Source of the DNA: Roseateles sp.
GTDB lineage: Bacteria > Pseudomonadota > Gammaproteobacteria > Burkholderiales > Burkholderiaceae_C
NCBI GenBank assembly: GCA_018780415.1
Contig: JADMJQ010000031.1
Location: 72,112 to 108,604 of the forward strand
Length of the DNA stretch: 36,493 nucleotides
Reading direction: 5' to 3'
The first letter of the stretch is position 1, and the number at the start of each line of letters is the position of its first letter. The translations under genes and the position numbers were made by a program. The notes below the pieces were generated by a model. It saw only the letters and a program-made list of their open reading frames with translations, was not told the origin of the DNA and made no database searches. Positions 16,973-26,470 of the stretch are shown here, one piece after another.

Positions 16973-19150
16973 TCAATCCCTATTTGCTTTCACTTTGAGG
17001 CGCCAGGCGTGCAGCAGCGGCTCGGTGTAGCCGCTGGGTTGCTCCAGACCCTTGAAGACCAGATCCAGCGCTGCTTGATAGGCGGCCGAGGGCTCGAAAT
17101 GGCCGGCCATGGCTTGGTACTGCGCATCCCCGGCGTTTTGCCCGTCCACCACCGCTGCCATGCGCTGAAAGGTCGCGTTGACCTGCGCCGCGCTCACCAC
17201 ACCATGTAGCAGCCAGTTGGCAATATGTTGGCTGGAGATTCTTAGGGTGGCGCGGTCTTCCATCAGACCGATATTGTGAATATCCGGCACCTTGGAGCAG
17301 CCGACACCCTGGTCCACCCAGCGCACCACATAGCCCAAGATGCCCTGGGCGTTGTTGTCGAGTTCCTGCTGAACCTCGGCGGCGGACCAATTTGCTTGTG
17401 CGACTACCGGAATCTGCAGCAATTTATCCAGAATCGAGTGACGCTCCGCATCTGCATCGATTTGCTCCAGTTCCTTTTGCACCTGCGCCACATTGACCTG
17501 GTGGTAGTGCAAAGCATGCAAGGTCGCCGCCGTCGGCGACGGCACCCAGGCGGTGTTGGCGCCGGCCTTGGGGTGGGCAATCTTTTGCTCCAGCATCGCC
17601 GCCATCAGGTCGGGCATCGCCCACATGCCCTTGCCAATTTGAGCTCGACCACGCAGGCCGCAGCTGAGGCCCGTCAGCACATTGCTGCGCTCGTAAGCGG
17701 CAATCCAGGCGCTGGTCTTCATATCGCCTTTGCGGAACATTGCACCGGCTTGCATGGCGGTGTGCATCTCGTCACCGGTGCGGTCCAGGAAGCCGGTGTT
17801 GATGAAGGCGACCCGGCCCGCCGCGGCCGCGATACAGGCCTTCAGATTGACGCTGGTGCGGCGCTCTTCGTCCATGATGCCGAGCTTGACGGCGTTCTCG
17901 GCCAGACCCAGCATGGCCTCGACACGGCCGAAGATCTCGGACGCGAACGCGACCTCGGCCGGGCCATGCATCTTGGGCTTGACGATATAGACCGAGCCGG
18001 TGCGGCTATTGCCCTTGCGCTGCAGATCGTGGATCGCGATCGTCGTCGTGATGACGGCATCCATGATGCCCTCGGGGATCTCCCGGCCGTCGGCATACAG
18101 AATCGCCGGATTGGTCATCAGATGGCCGACATTGCGCACAAACATCAGCGAGCGGCCATGCAGCTTGACCTCGCCACTCGAGGCGCCGGTGTAAATGCGG
18201 TCCGGGTTGAGCCGGCGCGAAATGGTTTTGCCGCCCTTGCTAACTTCTTCGGTCAGCGTACCTTTCAAGATGCCCAGCCAATTGCCATAGGCCAAGACCT
18301 TATCCTCAGCGTCGACAACGGCGACCGAGTCCTCCAGATCAAGAATCGTCGACAGTGCCGCCTCCAGCACCAGATCGCTGACGCCCGCCAGATCGCTTTG
18401 GCCGATTGCGGTTGAGCGGTCGATCTGGATGTCCAGATGCAGGCCGTTATGGCGCAACAGCACCGAGCTGGGCGCTGCCGCCTCGCCTTGGTAACCGACA
18501 AACTGGGCCGCATCGGCCAGTCCAGTGACGCGGTCGCCCAAGGACACCTGCAAACGGCCCGCGACCACGCTGTAGCCGGTGGCGTCGCTGTGCGAGCCTT
18601 CAGCCAAGGGCGCGGCCTGATCCAACACCTGGCGAGCAAAGGCAATCACCTTGGCGCCGCGCACCGGGTTGTAGCGGCCCGCCTTTTCTGCGCCATCGGT
18701 CTCGGCGATCACATCGGTGCCATAGAGCGCGTCATAGAGCGAGCCCCAGCGTGCATTGGCGGCGTTCAAGGCATAGCGGGCATTCAGAATCGGCACCACC
18801 AATTGCGGGCCGGCCTGTGTGGCCAACTCGGCGTCGACGTTGGCGGTGCTGATCTGCACCGCACCGGGCGCCGGCACCAGATAGCCGATCTGCTCCAGAT
18901 GGGCACGGTAGGCCGGCATATCGCTGATCGGCCCTGGGTGGGCGCGGTGCCAGGCATCCAGATCGGCTTGCAGACGATCACGCTCGGCCAGCAAGGCCAT
19001 ATTCTTGGGCGCCAGGTCGCTGACGATGGCGTCAAAGCCGGCCCAGAACGCGGCGCTGGCCACACCGGTGCCGGGCAGCACCTGGTCCTCGATGAAGCTA
19101 AAGAGCTCGGTGGCAACTTGCAAACCGTGGATGGTGGTGCGTGCGGTCAT
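16973..19150 (-). CDS. glcB: Malate synthase G
   Basis: Malate synthase G, 725 residues, the usual large form; it condenses glyoxylate with acetyl-CoA. Recognisable segments include [15 protein letters not shown], the conserved [34 protein letters not shown] and [16 protein letters not shown], which holds the catalytic Asp. The start is the ATG at 19150 ([13 protein letters not shown]) with GAGG upstream; the ORF track uses a TTG six codons earlier. Isocitrate lyase is not in the window. A LysR regulator is divergent, with repeats in the shared gap that suggest local control. Confidence 0.97.
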   Translation of the reverse strand: MTARTTIHGLQVATELFSFIEDQVLPGTGVASAAFWAGFDAIVSDLAPKNMALLAERDRLQADLDAWHRAHPGPISDMPAYRAHLEQIGYLVPAPGAVQISTANVDAELATQAGPQLVVPILNARYALNAANARWGSLYDALYGTDVIAETDGAEKAGRYNPVRGAKVIAFARQVLDQAAPLAEGSHSDATGYSVVAGRLQVSLGDRVTGLADAAQFVGYQGEAAAPSSVLLRHNGLHLDIQIDRSTAIGQSDLAGVSDLVLEAALSTILDLEDSVAVVDAEDKVLAYGNWLGILKGTLTEEVSKGGKTISRRLNPDRIYTGASSGEVKLHGRSLMFVRNVGHLMTNPAILYADGREIPEGIMDAVITTTIAIHDLQRKGNSRTGSVYIVKPKMHGPAEVAFASEIFGRVEAMLGLAENAVKLGIMDEERRTSVNLKACIAAAAGRVAFINTGFLDRTGDEMHTAMQAGAMFRKGDMKTSAWIAAYERSNVLTGLSCGLRGRAQIGKGMWAMPDLMAAMLEQKIAHPKAGANTAWVPSPTAATLHALHYHQVNVAQVQKELEQIDADAERHSILDKLLQIPVVAQANWSAAEVQQELDNNAQGILGYVVRWVDQGVGCSKVPDIHNIGLMEDRATLRISSQHIANWLLHGVVSAAQVNATFQRMAAVVDGQNAGDAQYQAMAGHFEPSAAYQAALDLVFKGLEQPSGYTEPLLHAWRLKVKANRD

Positions 19151-19306
19151 GGTGTTGAGCCTCAACAATTGAAATGGAATGCCCTGAATTTATGCCAAAA
19201 CCGACCCGGCATTCATCGCCTTGGATGCATTGAATACCTGATGAATTTGCATGAATCAAACGGAATGCCCGTTTTTTCACTCGATGCGGCAGCACAATCA
19301 ACGGCC
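19151..19306. promoter_or_regulatory. glcB-lysR divergent control region with repeats
   Basis: GGAATGCCC occurs at 19176-19184 and again at 19262-19270, and the inverted GGCATTC lies at 19208-19214. A further inverted pair, ATTCATC (19211-19217) and GATGAAT (19240-19246), has a 22-base spacer. These are candidate binding sites for the divergent LysR protein; binding is inferred from position only. Confidence 0.5.
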
Positions 19307-20215
19307 ATGGACCGCCTCAAACAGATCGAATCCTTTGTCTCGGTAGCCACCCGTGGCAGCCTGACCGCCGCCGCGCAAGTCGAGGGCGTGGCGCCAGCGG
19401 TGATGGGCAGGCGCATCGACGCGCTGGAATCTCGCCTGGGCGTCAAGCTCTTGCTGCGCACCACCCGGCGCATCAGCCTGACGCATGAGGGCAGCGCCTT
19501 CCTGGAAGACTGCCAGCGCCTGCTGGTGGACTTCAACAATGCAGAGGCCAGCGTCAGCGCCGGCGGCGTCAAGGCCAGCGGCCATCTGCGCATCACCGCG
19601 CCGGCTGGCTTCGGCCGCCGCCATGTGGCGCCGCTGGTGCCGGAGTTCCTCGCCCAGCACCCCGAGGTCAGCATTTCGCTGAACTTGAGCGACCGCGTGG
19701 TTGACATCAGCGGCGAGGGCTTTGACTGTGCGGTGCGCGTCGGCGATTTACCGGACTCCAGCTTGGTCAGTGTCCGGCTGGCCGACAACCGGCGCTTGTG
19801 CGTGGCCACGCCCGCCTATCTGAAGCGCGCTGGCACACCGCAACATCCGAGCGAGCTGAGCCGCCACAGCTGCCTGACGCTCAGCTCCGACGCCAGCCAG
19901 ACCCGCGGCTGGGCCTTTCTCATCAATGGCGAGTTGAGCTTCGCCCGGCCCAACGGCCGGCTCGATTGCAGCGACGGCCAGGTCTTGCACGACTGGTGCT
20001 TGGCCGGCTTAGGGCTGGCCTGGCGCAGCACCTGGGAGGTCGAGGCCGACATCCAGGCCGGCCGGCTGGTCGTCGTGCTGGACAGCTTCGCCGCGCCGCC
20101 CAACGGCATCTTCGTGCTGATCCCGCAGCGCAAACATCTTCCCTTGCGGGTACGGCTGTGGATGGATTTTCTGAAGCTGAACTACGGCAACGACAACTAC
20201 TGGTTGAACCGATGA
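19307..20215 (+). CDS. LysR-family transcriptional regulator
   Basis: A 302-residue LysR regulator. The N-terminal winged helix-turn-helix reads MDRLKQIESFVSVA, SLTAAAQVEGVAPAVMGRRI and LGVKLLLRTTRRISLT. The remainder is a LysR-substrate-type effector domain (SGHLRITAPAGFGRRHVAP onward). The ORF track start (18437) lies inside glcB on the other strand and is spurious. In-frame ATGs at 19241 and 19265 are possible, but the one at 19307 gives the standard LysR start. Divergent placement points to glcB as a likely target. It overlaps the next gene by four bases. Confidence 0.93.
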   Translation: MDRLKQIESFVSVATRGSLTAAAQVEGVAPAVMGRRIDALESRLGVKLLLRTTRRISLTHEGSAFLEDCQRLLVDFNNAEASVSAGGVKASGHLRITAPAGFGRRHVAPLVPEFLAQHPEVSISLNLSDRVVDISGEGFDCAVRVGDLPDSSLVSVRLADNRRLCVATPAYLKRAGTPQHPSELSRHSCLTLSSDASQTRGWAFLINGELSFARPNGRLDCSDGQVLHDWCLAGLGLAWRSTWEVEADIQAGRLVVVLDSFAAPPNGIFVLIPQRKHLPLRVRLWMDFLKLNYGNDNYWLNR

Positions 20216-20676
20216 TGACGATGAATCTAGAAGCCCTGCTGGCCTATCTGCATATCGCCGCCATCCTGAGCCTGGTGGTTTTCATCAGCAGCCAGGCGGC
20301 GCTGTGCCGGGTCGAATGGCTGAATGCGGCCGTGGTGCGGCGTTTGGTCGTTTTGGACAAGATTTATCTGAGCGCCGCCGCGCTGATCCTGGCCAGCGGC
20401 CTGGCGCGCACGTTCTGGGGCATCAAGGGCTGGGTCTGGTACATCGGCCAGCCGCTGTGGTGGGCCAAGCTGGGGTTGATGCTGCTGCTCCTGCTACTGT
20501 CCATCAAGCCCAGCCTGGCGCTCCGGCGCTGGCTGGTTCAGCTTGAGGCCCAGGGCAGCTTGCCGGCCGAGCGAGAAATCAAGGCAGTGCGGGCGCACAT
20601 CATGCGCACCGCCCACCTGCTCTTGCTGATCCCCGTGGCCGGCGTGATGCTGGCGCGCGGGCTGGGGACTCTTTAA
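20212..20676 (+). CDS. DUF2214-like small membrane protein
   Basis: A 154-residue integral membrane protein with about four hydrophobic segments (ALLAYLHIAAILSLVVFISS; YLSAAALILASGL; LGLMLLLLLLSI; LLLLIPVAGVML). The AYLHIAAI start and the WAKLG segment suggest the DUF2214 family, whose function is unknown. Its ATG overlaps the lysR stop (ATGA), so it is co-translated with the regulator. Three alternative in-frame ATGs lie within the first four codons. It converges on the PsiF-like gene, with one base between stops. Confidence 0.8.
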   Translation: MMTMNLEALLAYLHIAAILSLVVFISSQAALCRVEWLNAAVVRRLVVLDKIYLSAAALILASGLARTFWGIKGWVWYIGQPLWWAKLGLMLLLLLLSIKPSLALRRWLVQLEAQGSLPAEREIKAVRAHIMRTAHLLLLIPVAGVMLARGLGTL

Positions 20677-20677
20677 T

Positions 20678-21073
20678 TTACTTGGCGGCGGCGTCGGCGA
20701 CGCATTTCTTCTCGAAGCTGGTCTTGGCGGCGCCGGCCAGCTTCTTCTCGGCTGACTTGGCTGAGCAAGCGGCGGCGGCATCGCCGGCCGGGGCGGCAGC
20801 GGCCATATCGGGACCACCGTCGACCGTACATTTCTTGACGAAGCTGATCTTGGCTGCGCCGGCCAGTTTCTTCTCGGCCGCCTTGGCATCGCAGGCCGGG
20901 TTGCCGGCCACTGCGGCGGCGGCCGGGTGATCGGCATTGCACTTCTTCAAAAAGCTGGTCTTGGCAGCGCCGGCCAGCTTCTTCTCGACGGCCTGCGCGT
21001 CGCAAGTGGCGTCGGCCGCTGCGGCGCCGAAAGCAAACATGGCCAAAGCCGCAAAGCTAATCAGTTTCTTCAT
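20678..21073 (-). CDS. Secreted protein with three PsiF-like repeats
   Basis: A 131-residue exported protein: signal peptide MKKLISFAALAMFAFGAAAA, then three copies of a roughly 23-residue unit of the form C-x3-A-x2-KKLAGAAK-x-SF-x-KKC, joined by Ala/Gly/Pro-rich linkers. The spacing of the cysteines and the L-x-G...F...C pattern match the PsiF repeat (phosphate-starvation-inducible PsiF of E. coli has two). Each unit probably holds one disulfide. Function is unknown. The start at 21073 is chosen because it gives the signal peptide; the track start adds 20 odd residues. The repeats are well conserved even at DNA level, suggesting internal duplication. Confidence 0.8.
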   Translation of the reverse strand: MKKLISFAALAMFAFGAAAADATCDAQAVEKKLAGAAKTSFLKKCNADHPAAAAVAGNPACDAKAAEKKLAGAAKISFVKKCTVDGGPDMAAAAPAGDAAAACSAKSAEKKLAGAAKTSFEKKCVADAAAK

Positions 21074-21159
21074 CTGAGGACTTTCTGAATGAGTGGGGTG
21101 GATTGAAAACGGCCTTCTGAGCAATTCAAGCACGCTAACGCGACAGACTCAAGACGGGT

Positions 21160-22521
21160 TTACATGATGCGGCGCGGGTGGGCCATTGATTCGTGCGCGG
21201 CGTGCAAGCGGCGCACCAGCACCTGGATGAAACCACGGTCAAACCGGTGCTGGCACTCCGGGCTGAGCATGCCGATCGATTCGGGCGTGAACGAGATCGT
21301 GGTGCAGATCTCGCTGACGATCACGTCGGTGCTGTGCCGGCGCAGATCGGGGTTAGGCGCCAGATAGGCCATCTCGCCGACCGAGGTGCCCTGGCCCAGC
21401 GTGGCGACTGATGTGCCGTCACGGAACACCTCGACCGCGCCTTGCGCAATGATGTGAAAGGTATTGCCCTCCTGGCCGCGCTTGTACAGCGCATGCTCGG
21501 GCGGGAAGCGCCGCCAGCGGCCGCGGTGCACCACCTCCCACAGTTCCACATCGCCAAATTCGGCAAAAAACTCCAGCTCGCGCAGCATATTGAAGCGCTC
21601 GGAGTCCTTCACCTCATAGAGCCTGGCCAGCGGCACCAATTGCTTGGAGACCAGCTCCGACAGCGCGCGCCCGAACGCCTCCCAGTCCGCATAGCGCTCG
21701 GCCGGGTGTTTGGCTAGCGCCTTCAGGATCACCGCGTCCAGCTCGGCCGTGACGCCGCCACGCAGGCCCACCAGCGAGGGCGGTGCCTGGTGATAGATCT
21801 GGTGCATCAAGGCCATCTGGCTGGGCGCGTCAAACGGCGGCCGCCCGGCCACCAGGTGATAAAGCACGGCACCCAGCGCATAGACATCGGCCCGGCAATC
21901 GACGTCGCCGCCCTCGATCTGCTCAGGCGGCATATAGGCCAAGGAGCCGACCCGGTGCACCTGGGTGGAGTCGGAATGCAGATTCAGCGCGCTGCCGAAA
22001 TCGCTGACCTTGACGTCGGTGACCTGGCCTTGCGCGTCCAGCACCGCCAGCAGATTGGCCGGTTTGACATCGCGGTGGATCAGGCCTTGGCGGAACACAT
22101 AGCTCAAGGCCATTGCACACTTGAAACCCAACTCGACGATTTGGTCCAGCGGCAGTAGGCGGTCGCTGCGGCAAAAATGTTTGAGCGTCACGCCGGGCAC
22201 AAACTCCATCACCAGATAGGGTGCATCCTGATCCGGCACAGCGTCGAGGATTTGCACCACATTGGGATGCTGGAGCCGCCCGGCCAAAGCGGCCTCGGCG
22301 GCATAGAAGTGAAAACTGTAGTCGCCCTGCTGGCCGGCCCGGCTTTGCGTGGCCCAGGAGCGCATGCGTTTGATCGCCACCTCGGCCTTGCGGAACTCAT
22401 CGAAAGCCAGAAACACATCGCTGGTCGCGCCCTCGCCCAAGCGGCGCAGAACCTTGTACTTGCCGATATAGACCGGCAAGTCGACATTCGCTACTACGGG
22501 GAGATCGGAGTCCGGGGACAT
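21160..22521 (-). CDS. Ser/Thr protein kinase with C-terminal cNMP-binding-like domain
   Basis: About 453 residues. The Hanks-type kinase domain comes first: LGEGATSDVFLA loop, Lys51 in VAIKRM, HRDVKPANLL with Asp151, DFG at about 174-176, and MPPEQIEGG. A CRP-like cyclic-nucleotide-binding domain occupies roughly residues 320-440 (NTFHIIAQGAVEVFRDG, TSVGEMAYL), but the classic phosphate-binding cassette is only partly kept. There is no transmembrane helix or PASTA repeat, so it is probably cytoplasmic. The start is uncertain: ATGs at 22533, 22530 and 22521 are in frame and none has a strong ribosome site. It is divergent from argS across only about 30-40 bases. Confidence 0.88.
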   Translation of the reverse strand: MSPDSDLPVVANVDLPVYIGKYKVLRRLGEGATSDVFLAFDEFRKAEVAIKRMRSWATQSRAGQQGDYSFHFYAAEAALAGRLQHPNVVQILDAVPDQDAPYLVMEFVPGVTLKHFCRSDRLLPLDQIVELGFKCAMALSYVFRQGLIHRDVKPANLLAVLDAQGQVTDVKVSDFGSALNLHSDSTQVHRVGSLAYMPPEQIEGGDVDCRADVYALGAVLYHLVAGRPPFDAPSQMALMHQIYHQAPPSLVGLRGGVTAELDAVILKALAKHPAERYADWEAFGRALSELVSKQLVPLARLYEVKDSERFNMLRELEFFAEFGDVELWEVVHRGRWRRFPPEHALYKRGQEGNTFHIIAQGAVEVFRDGTSVATLGQGTSVGEMAYLAPNPDLRRHSTDVIVSEICTTISFTPESIGMLSPECQHRFDRGFIQVLVRRLHAAHESMAHPRRIM

Positions 22522-22549
22522 GACAACCATCATACGCAAGGCGGGCCCG

Positions 22550-22555
22550 TAGAAT
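22550..22555 (+). promoter_or_regulatory. Candidate -10 element for argS, leaderless geometry
   Basis: TAGAAT ends six bases before the argS ATG and no ribosome site lies between them, so transcription would begin at about the start codon. No good -35 is visible at the usual distance. Confidence 0.35.
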
Positions 22556-22561
22556 CTCGCC

Positions 22562-24271
22562 ATGATCCAAGCCAAGCAAGAACTGCTCGCCGCCCTGGGC
22601 GATGCCATCCAGGAACTCAGCCCCGGCTCCGCGCTGCCGGCTGCCTTTGAATCGCCCAAGCAGGCCAGCCACGGCGACTTCGCCTGCACGGCCGCCATGC
22701 AACTGGCAAAGCCGCTTAAAAAGAACCCGCGTGAGCTGGCGCAGGCGCTGATTGACGCGCTGCAGGCCAAGCCGGCCTTTCAAAAATGGGTCGCGGCGCT
22801 GGAAATTGCCGGGCCAGGCTTCATCAATATCCGCCTGCTCGATGCCGCCAAGCAGGCCGTCGTCGCCGAGGTCTTGAGCGCGGCCGAGGCCTTCGGCCAG
22901 CAGCCGGCCAACGAGCGCCATGTGATGGTCGAGTTCGTCTCGGCCAACCCGACCGGTCCCTTGCATGTGGGCCATGCCCGCCAGGCCGCCTTGGGCGACG
23001 CACTGTGCAGTCTGTTCAAGACCCAAGGCTCCCAAGTCACCCGCGAGTTCTATTACAACGACGCCGGCGTGCAGATCGCCACGCTGGCCAATTCAACCCA
23101 ATGCCGCTTGAAGGGCATCAAACCCGGCGACGCGGGCTGGCCCGAATCGGCCTACAACGGCGACTACATCCAGGACATCGCCAACGCCTTCCTGGCCAAG
23201 CAAACCGTGGTCGCCGATGACCGCCAATTCACCGCCTCGGGCGATATTGAGGACCTGGACAGCATCCGCCAGTTCGCCGTCGCCTATCTGCGCCACGAGC
23301 AGGATCTGGATTTGCAGGCCTTCGGGCTCAAGTTCGACAGCTATTTTCTCGAGTCCAGCCTCTACAGCAGCGGCCGCGTCGACGACACCATCGCCAAGCT
23401 GAACGCCAGCGGCAAGACTTTCGAAGAAGGCGGCGCTTTGTGGCTGCGCACCACCGACTACGGCGACGACAAAGACCGCGTGATGCGCAAGAGCGAAGGT
23501 GGCTACACCTACTTCGTGCCCGACGTCGCCTATCACATCGACAAGTTCCAGCGCGGCTACAGCAAGTGCATCAATATCCAGGGCACTGACCACCACGGCA
23601 CGATTGCCCGCGTGCGCGGCGGCCTGCAGGCGGCCAATGTGGGCATCCCGCTGGGCTTCCCTGACTACATCTTGCACAAGATGGTGACGGTGATGAAGGG
23701 CGGCCAAGAGGTCAAGATCTCCAAGCGCGCCGGCAGCTATGTAACGCTGCGTGACCTGGTCGACTGGACCAGCCGCGACGCGGTGCGTTTCTTCCTGATC
23801 GGCCGCAAGGCGGACACCGAATTCACCTTCGACGTCGATCTGGCCTTGAAGCAGAACGACGAAAACCCGGTCTTCTATGTGCAGTACGCCCACGCGCGAA
23901 TCTGCTCGGTGCTGCGCAACTGGGTCGCGCGTGGCGGCGATGAAGCGACGCTGAACCAGGCGGACCTGAGCCTGCTGAGCGCACCGACCGAGGCCGCTCT
24001 GATGCTCAAGCTGGCCGATTACCCGCGCATGTTGACCAGCGCTGCCGAATCGCTGGCGCCGCATGATGTGGCTTTCTATCTGCGCGACCTGGCCGCCTGC
24101 TATCACAGCTACTATGCCGCCGAGCGGGTGCTGGACCAGACGCCGGCGCTGAGCCAGGCGCGGGCCGCCCTGCTGGCCGCCACCCGTCAGGTGATTGCCA
24201 ACGCTTTGGCCGTGCTGGGCGTTACAGCACCTACCATCATGAATCGTGAAGCGATCGAGGAAAGCGCATGA
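22562..24271 (+). CDS. argS: Arginyl-tRNA synthetase
   Basis: ArgRS, 569 residues, a class I synthetase. The N-terminal Add1 domain comes first, then the HIGH-type motif in [40 protein letters not shown], and a KMSKS-equivalent [13 protein letters not shown]. The C-terminal anticodon-binding helical domain ends in [13 protein letters not shown]. It overlaps the SPOR-domain gene by four bases (ATGA), so the two are translationally coupled. Confidence 0.97.
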   Translation: MIQAKQELLAALGDAIQELSPGSALPAAFESPKQASHGDFACTAAMQLAKPLKKNPRELAQALIDALQAKPAFQKWVAALEIAGPGFINIRLLDAAKQAVVAEVLSAAEAFGQQPANERHVMVEFVSANPTGPLHVGHARQAALGDALCSLFKTQGSQVTREFYYNDAGVQIATLANSTQCRLKGIKPGDAGWPESAYNGDYIQDIANAFLAKQTVVADDRQFTASGDIEDLDSIRQFAVAYLRHEQDLDLQAFGLKFDSYFLESSLYSSGRVDDTIAKLNASGKTFEEGGALWLRTTDYGDDKDRVMRKSEGGYTYFVPDVAYHIDKFQRGYSKCINIQGTDHHGTIARVRGGLQAANVGIPLGFPDYILHKMVTVMKGGQEVKISKRAGSYVTLRDLVDWTSRDAVRFFLIGRKADTEFTFDVDLALKQNDENPVFYVQYAHARICSVLRNWVARGGDEATLNQADLSLLSAPTEAALMLKLADYPRMLTSAAESLAPHDVAFYLRDLAACYHSYYAAERVLDQTPALSQARAALLAATRQVIANALAVLGVTAPTIMNREAIEESA

Positions 24272-24990
24272 GCCAAAGCAGCGGTAGCAGCAGCAGTAAA
24301 AAACAACAGCAGCGCGGCGGCTTTGTGCTGGGCCTGATCGTCGGCGTTTTGCTGGGGCTGGCGGTGGCGCTGGGCGTGGCGCTTTACATCACCAAGGTGC
24401 CGATTCCCTTCATCAACAAGGTGCCGCTGCGAACGGCCGAGCAGGATGTTGAAGAAGCCGCGCGCAACAAGAACTGGGACCCGAACGCGCCGCTGGCCGG
24501 CAAGGCCGGCGCCAAGGTGGCCAGTGGTGTGGTGAGCGCCGCGCCCGCCGCCGCACCCGCCGTAGAGCCGACAGCTGCCCCGGCACCGGTGAGCGCCGCC
24601 CCCGCGGTGCCCGCCAGTGCGCCGGCCCAGAAAGTGGCAGAAAAAGCTGCTGAAAAGGCAGCGGACAAGCCGCAAGACAAGGCCGCCGAGAAAGCCGCCG
24701 ACAAAAAGCTCGACGCCAAAGCCGCGGCAGCCGCTGCGGCGAACACCGCCGAGCCCTTTATTTACTTCGTCCAGGCCGGTGCCTTCGTCAAGACCGAAGA
24801 CGCCGAGCAGCAACGCGCTCGTCTGGCCATGCTGGGCTTCAGCGCCAAGGTGCTGGAGCGCGAGCAGTCCGGCCGCACGGTGATGCGCGTGCGCATAGGC
24901 CCGCTGGAGAACCGCGACGAGGCCGAGGAGCTGCAACGCAAGGTTGAGGCCGCCGGCATCGAAGCCAATCTGGTGCGCGTGCAACGCTGA
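24268..24990 (+). CDS. SPOR-domain membrane protein (FtsN-like architecture)
   Basis: A 240-residue bitopic protein: short cytoplasmic Ser/Lys/Gln-rich tail, one transmembrane helix at about residues 19-41 ([20 protein letters not shown]), an Ala/Pro/Lys-rich periplasmic linker, and a C-terminal SPOR domain ([22 protein letters not shown] ... [16 protein letters not shown]). SPOR domains bind denuded peptidoglycan at division sites. The architecture is that of FtsN or a DedD-like protein. The argS-SPOR arrangement is common in betaproteobacteria. Confidence 0.92.
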   Translation: MSQSSGSSSSKKQQQRGGFVLGLIVGVLLGLAVALGVALYITKVPIPFINKVPLRTAEQDVEEAARNKNWDPNAPLAGKAGAKVASGVVSAAPAAAPAVEPTAAPAPVSAAPAVPASAPAQKVAEKAAEKAADKPQDKAAEKAADKKLDAKAAAAAAANTAEPFIYFVQAGAFVKTEDAEQQRARLAMLGFSAKVLEREQSGRTVMRVRIGPLENRDEAEELQRKVEAAGIEANLVRVQR

Positions 24991-25047
24991 TCGCTCAGCA
25001 TTGCACGCTCTACTCCAAGCCATTTTTACCCCGCCCCTAGGATTTTC

Positions 25048-25728
25048 ATGATGATGAAGCGTCGCGATTTCTCCGCAATTTTCAGCCTCAGCGCCATTGG
25101 CATGATCGGCGCCGCCGGCTTTCCGACTGCCGCCTTGGCCCAAGGCGGCCCGATCGAAGGCCGGCAATTCCAAAGGCTGGGGCAGCCCTTGGCGGTGGCG
25201 CCGGGCAAGGTCGAGGTGGTCGAGTTCTTCTGGTACGGCTGCCCGCATTGCTTCGCCTTTGAGCCCGTCGTCGAGGCTTGGTCCAAGCAGCTACCCGCCG
25301 ATGTGGCGTTCCGCCGGGTTCACGTTGGTTTTCGCGCCAATATCAAGCTGCACCAGCGCTTGTTCTTTGCACTCGAAAGCATGGGCAAGGAAGAAGAGCT
25401 GCGGCCGCGCATCTTCAACGCCTTCCACGTTGAACGCCTGAATCTCGACGATGAGAAGTCCATCCTCGAGTTGGCCGCCCGCATGGGGCTGGACATGGCC
25501 AAATTCACCGCCGCCTTCAACTCCTTCGGCGTCCAAACCAAGAGCGCGCAAGCCAGCAAGCTGTCGGAGAGCTACCGCATTGACGGGGTGCCGGCGCTCG
25601 GTATTGGCGGCAAGTTCCTGACCTCGCCCGCCATGGCCGGCGTGCAAGGGCAAAGCGAGGTGCAGCATGGCCAGCAAGCGGTGGCAGTGGCCGACTACTT
25701 GATCAAGCTCGCACGCAACAAGGCCTAA
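25048..25728 (+). CDS. dsbA: DsbA-type thiol:disulfide oxidoreductase, copy 1
   Basis: A 226-residue periplasmic DsbA-like oxidase. The active site CPHC is at residues 65-68 (FFWYGCPHCFAFEP), with the cis-proline loop in GVPALGIGG. The signal peptide has a twin-arginine motif (MKRRDFSAIF) and ends near ALAQG. TAGGA lies about 8-10 bases before the ATG. It follows the SPOR gene by 57 bases and precedes a second DsbA by 10. It introduces disulfides into exported proteins; its DsbB partner is not in the window. Confidence 0.93.
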   Translation: MMMKRRDFSAIFSLSAIGMIGAAGFPTAALAQGGPIEGRQFQRLGQPLAVAPGKVEVVEFFWYGCPHCFAFEPVVEAWSKQLPADVAFRRVHVGFRANIKLHQRLFFALESMGKEEELRPRIFNAFHVERLNLDDEKSILELAARMGLDMAKFTAAFNSFGVQTKSAQASKLSESYRIDGVPALGIGGKFLTSPAMAGVQGQSEVQHGQQAVAVADYLIKLARNKA

Positions 25729-25738
25729 GCCAATCATC

Positions 25739-26398
25739 ATGACGCAGATACAACGCCGCCACTTCAACACCGGCCTCATCGCCGTGGCTGTAGCCAGCTT
25801 GCCCAGCCTGAGCCAGGCGCAAGCCCCCGCACAAGCGCAGCCCATCGAGGGCAAACAATTCCTGCGCCTGAGCCAGCCGCTGGCTGCCGGCGCCGGCGGC
25901 AAGATCGAGGTGTTCGAGTTCTTCCTCTACACCTGCCCGCATTGCTTTGCCTTCGATCCTCTCGTCAGCGCCTGGAGCAAGCAATTGCCCGCCGACGTGC
26001 AGCTGCGCCAGATTCATGTCGGCATAGGCGCCATGCACAAGCTGCATCAGCGCCTGTTTTATGCGCTGGAGAGCCTGGGCCGCCTGGGTGATCTGCACAC
26101 GCAGGTTTTCAATGCCCTGCAAGTTGAGCGCCTGGATCTGAGCAGCGAGAAGGCCATCACCGCCTGGGCCGTCAGCAAGGGCCTGGACGCCAGCAAGTTC
26201 AGCGCCGCCTTCAATTCCTTCGGCGCACAGGCCCGCCTGGGCCAATCGACCAAGCTGGCCGAAGCCTATCGCGCCGACGGCGTGCCGGCCTTGGGCGTCG
26301 GCGGGCGCTTTTTGACCTCGCCCAGCATGGCCGGCGGCATGCCGCAGGCCTTGGCCGTTACCGACCATCTGATCAAGCTGGCCCGCAGCAAGGGCTAG
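25739..26398 (+). CDS. DsbA-type thiol:disulfide oxidoreductase, copy 2
   Basis: A 219-residue paralogue of the preceding gene, alignable over its whole length (PIEGKQFLRLSQPLA versus PIEGRQFQRLGQPLA; LHQRLFYALESLG versus LHQRLFFALESMG). The active site CPHC is at residues 66-69 (FLYTCPHCFAFDP), and the cis-proline loop GVPALGVGG is kept. It also has an RRxF signal motif (QRRHFNTG) and an AxA cleavage site. The residue before the first cysteine differs (Thr versus Gly), which could change partner choice. It is 10 bases from copy 1, surely the same transcript. Confidence 0.92.
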   Translation: MTQIQRRHFNTGLIAVAVASLPSLSQAQAPAQAQPIEGKQFLRLSQPLAAGAGGKIEVFEFFLYTCPHCFAFDPLVSAWSKQLPADVQLRQIHVGIGAMHKLHQRLFYALESLGRLGDLHTQVFNALQVERLDLSSEKAITAWAVSKGLDASKFSAAFNSFGAQARLGQSTKLAEAYRADGVPALGVGGRFLTSPSMAGGMPQALAVTDHLIKLARSKG

Positions 26399-26470
26399 CG
26401 CAGGCCACCAGGCGCAGGCAGCCGCTGCCGGCGGGCTAGAATGAACTGCAAGAATTGTGCCGCCACCCAG

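Noticed and set aside
18437-19306. Long N-terminal extension of the LysR reading frame
   Set aside because: It runs antisense through glcB; the LysR domain starts cleanly at the ATG at 19307.
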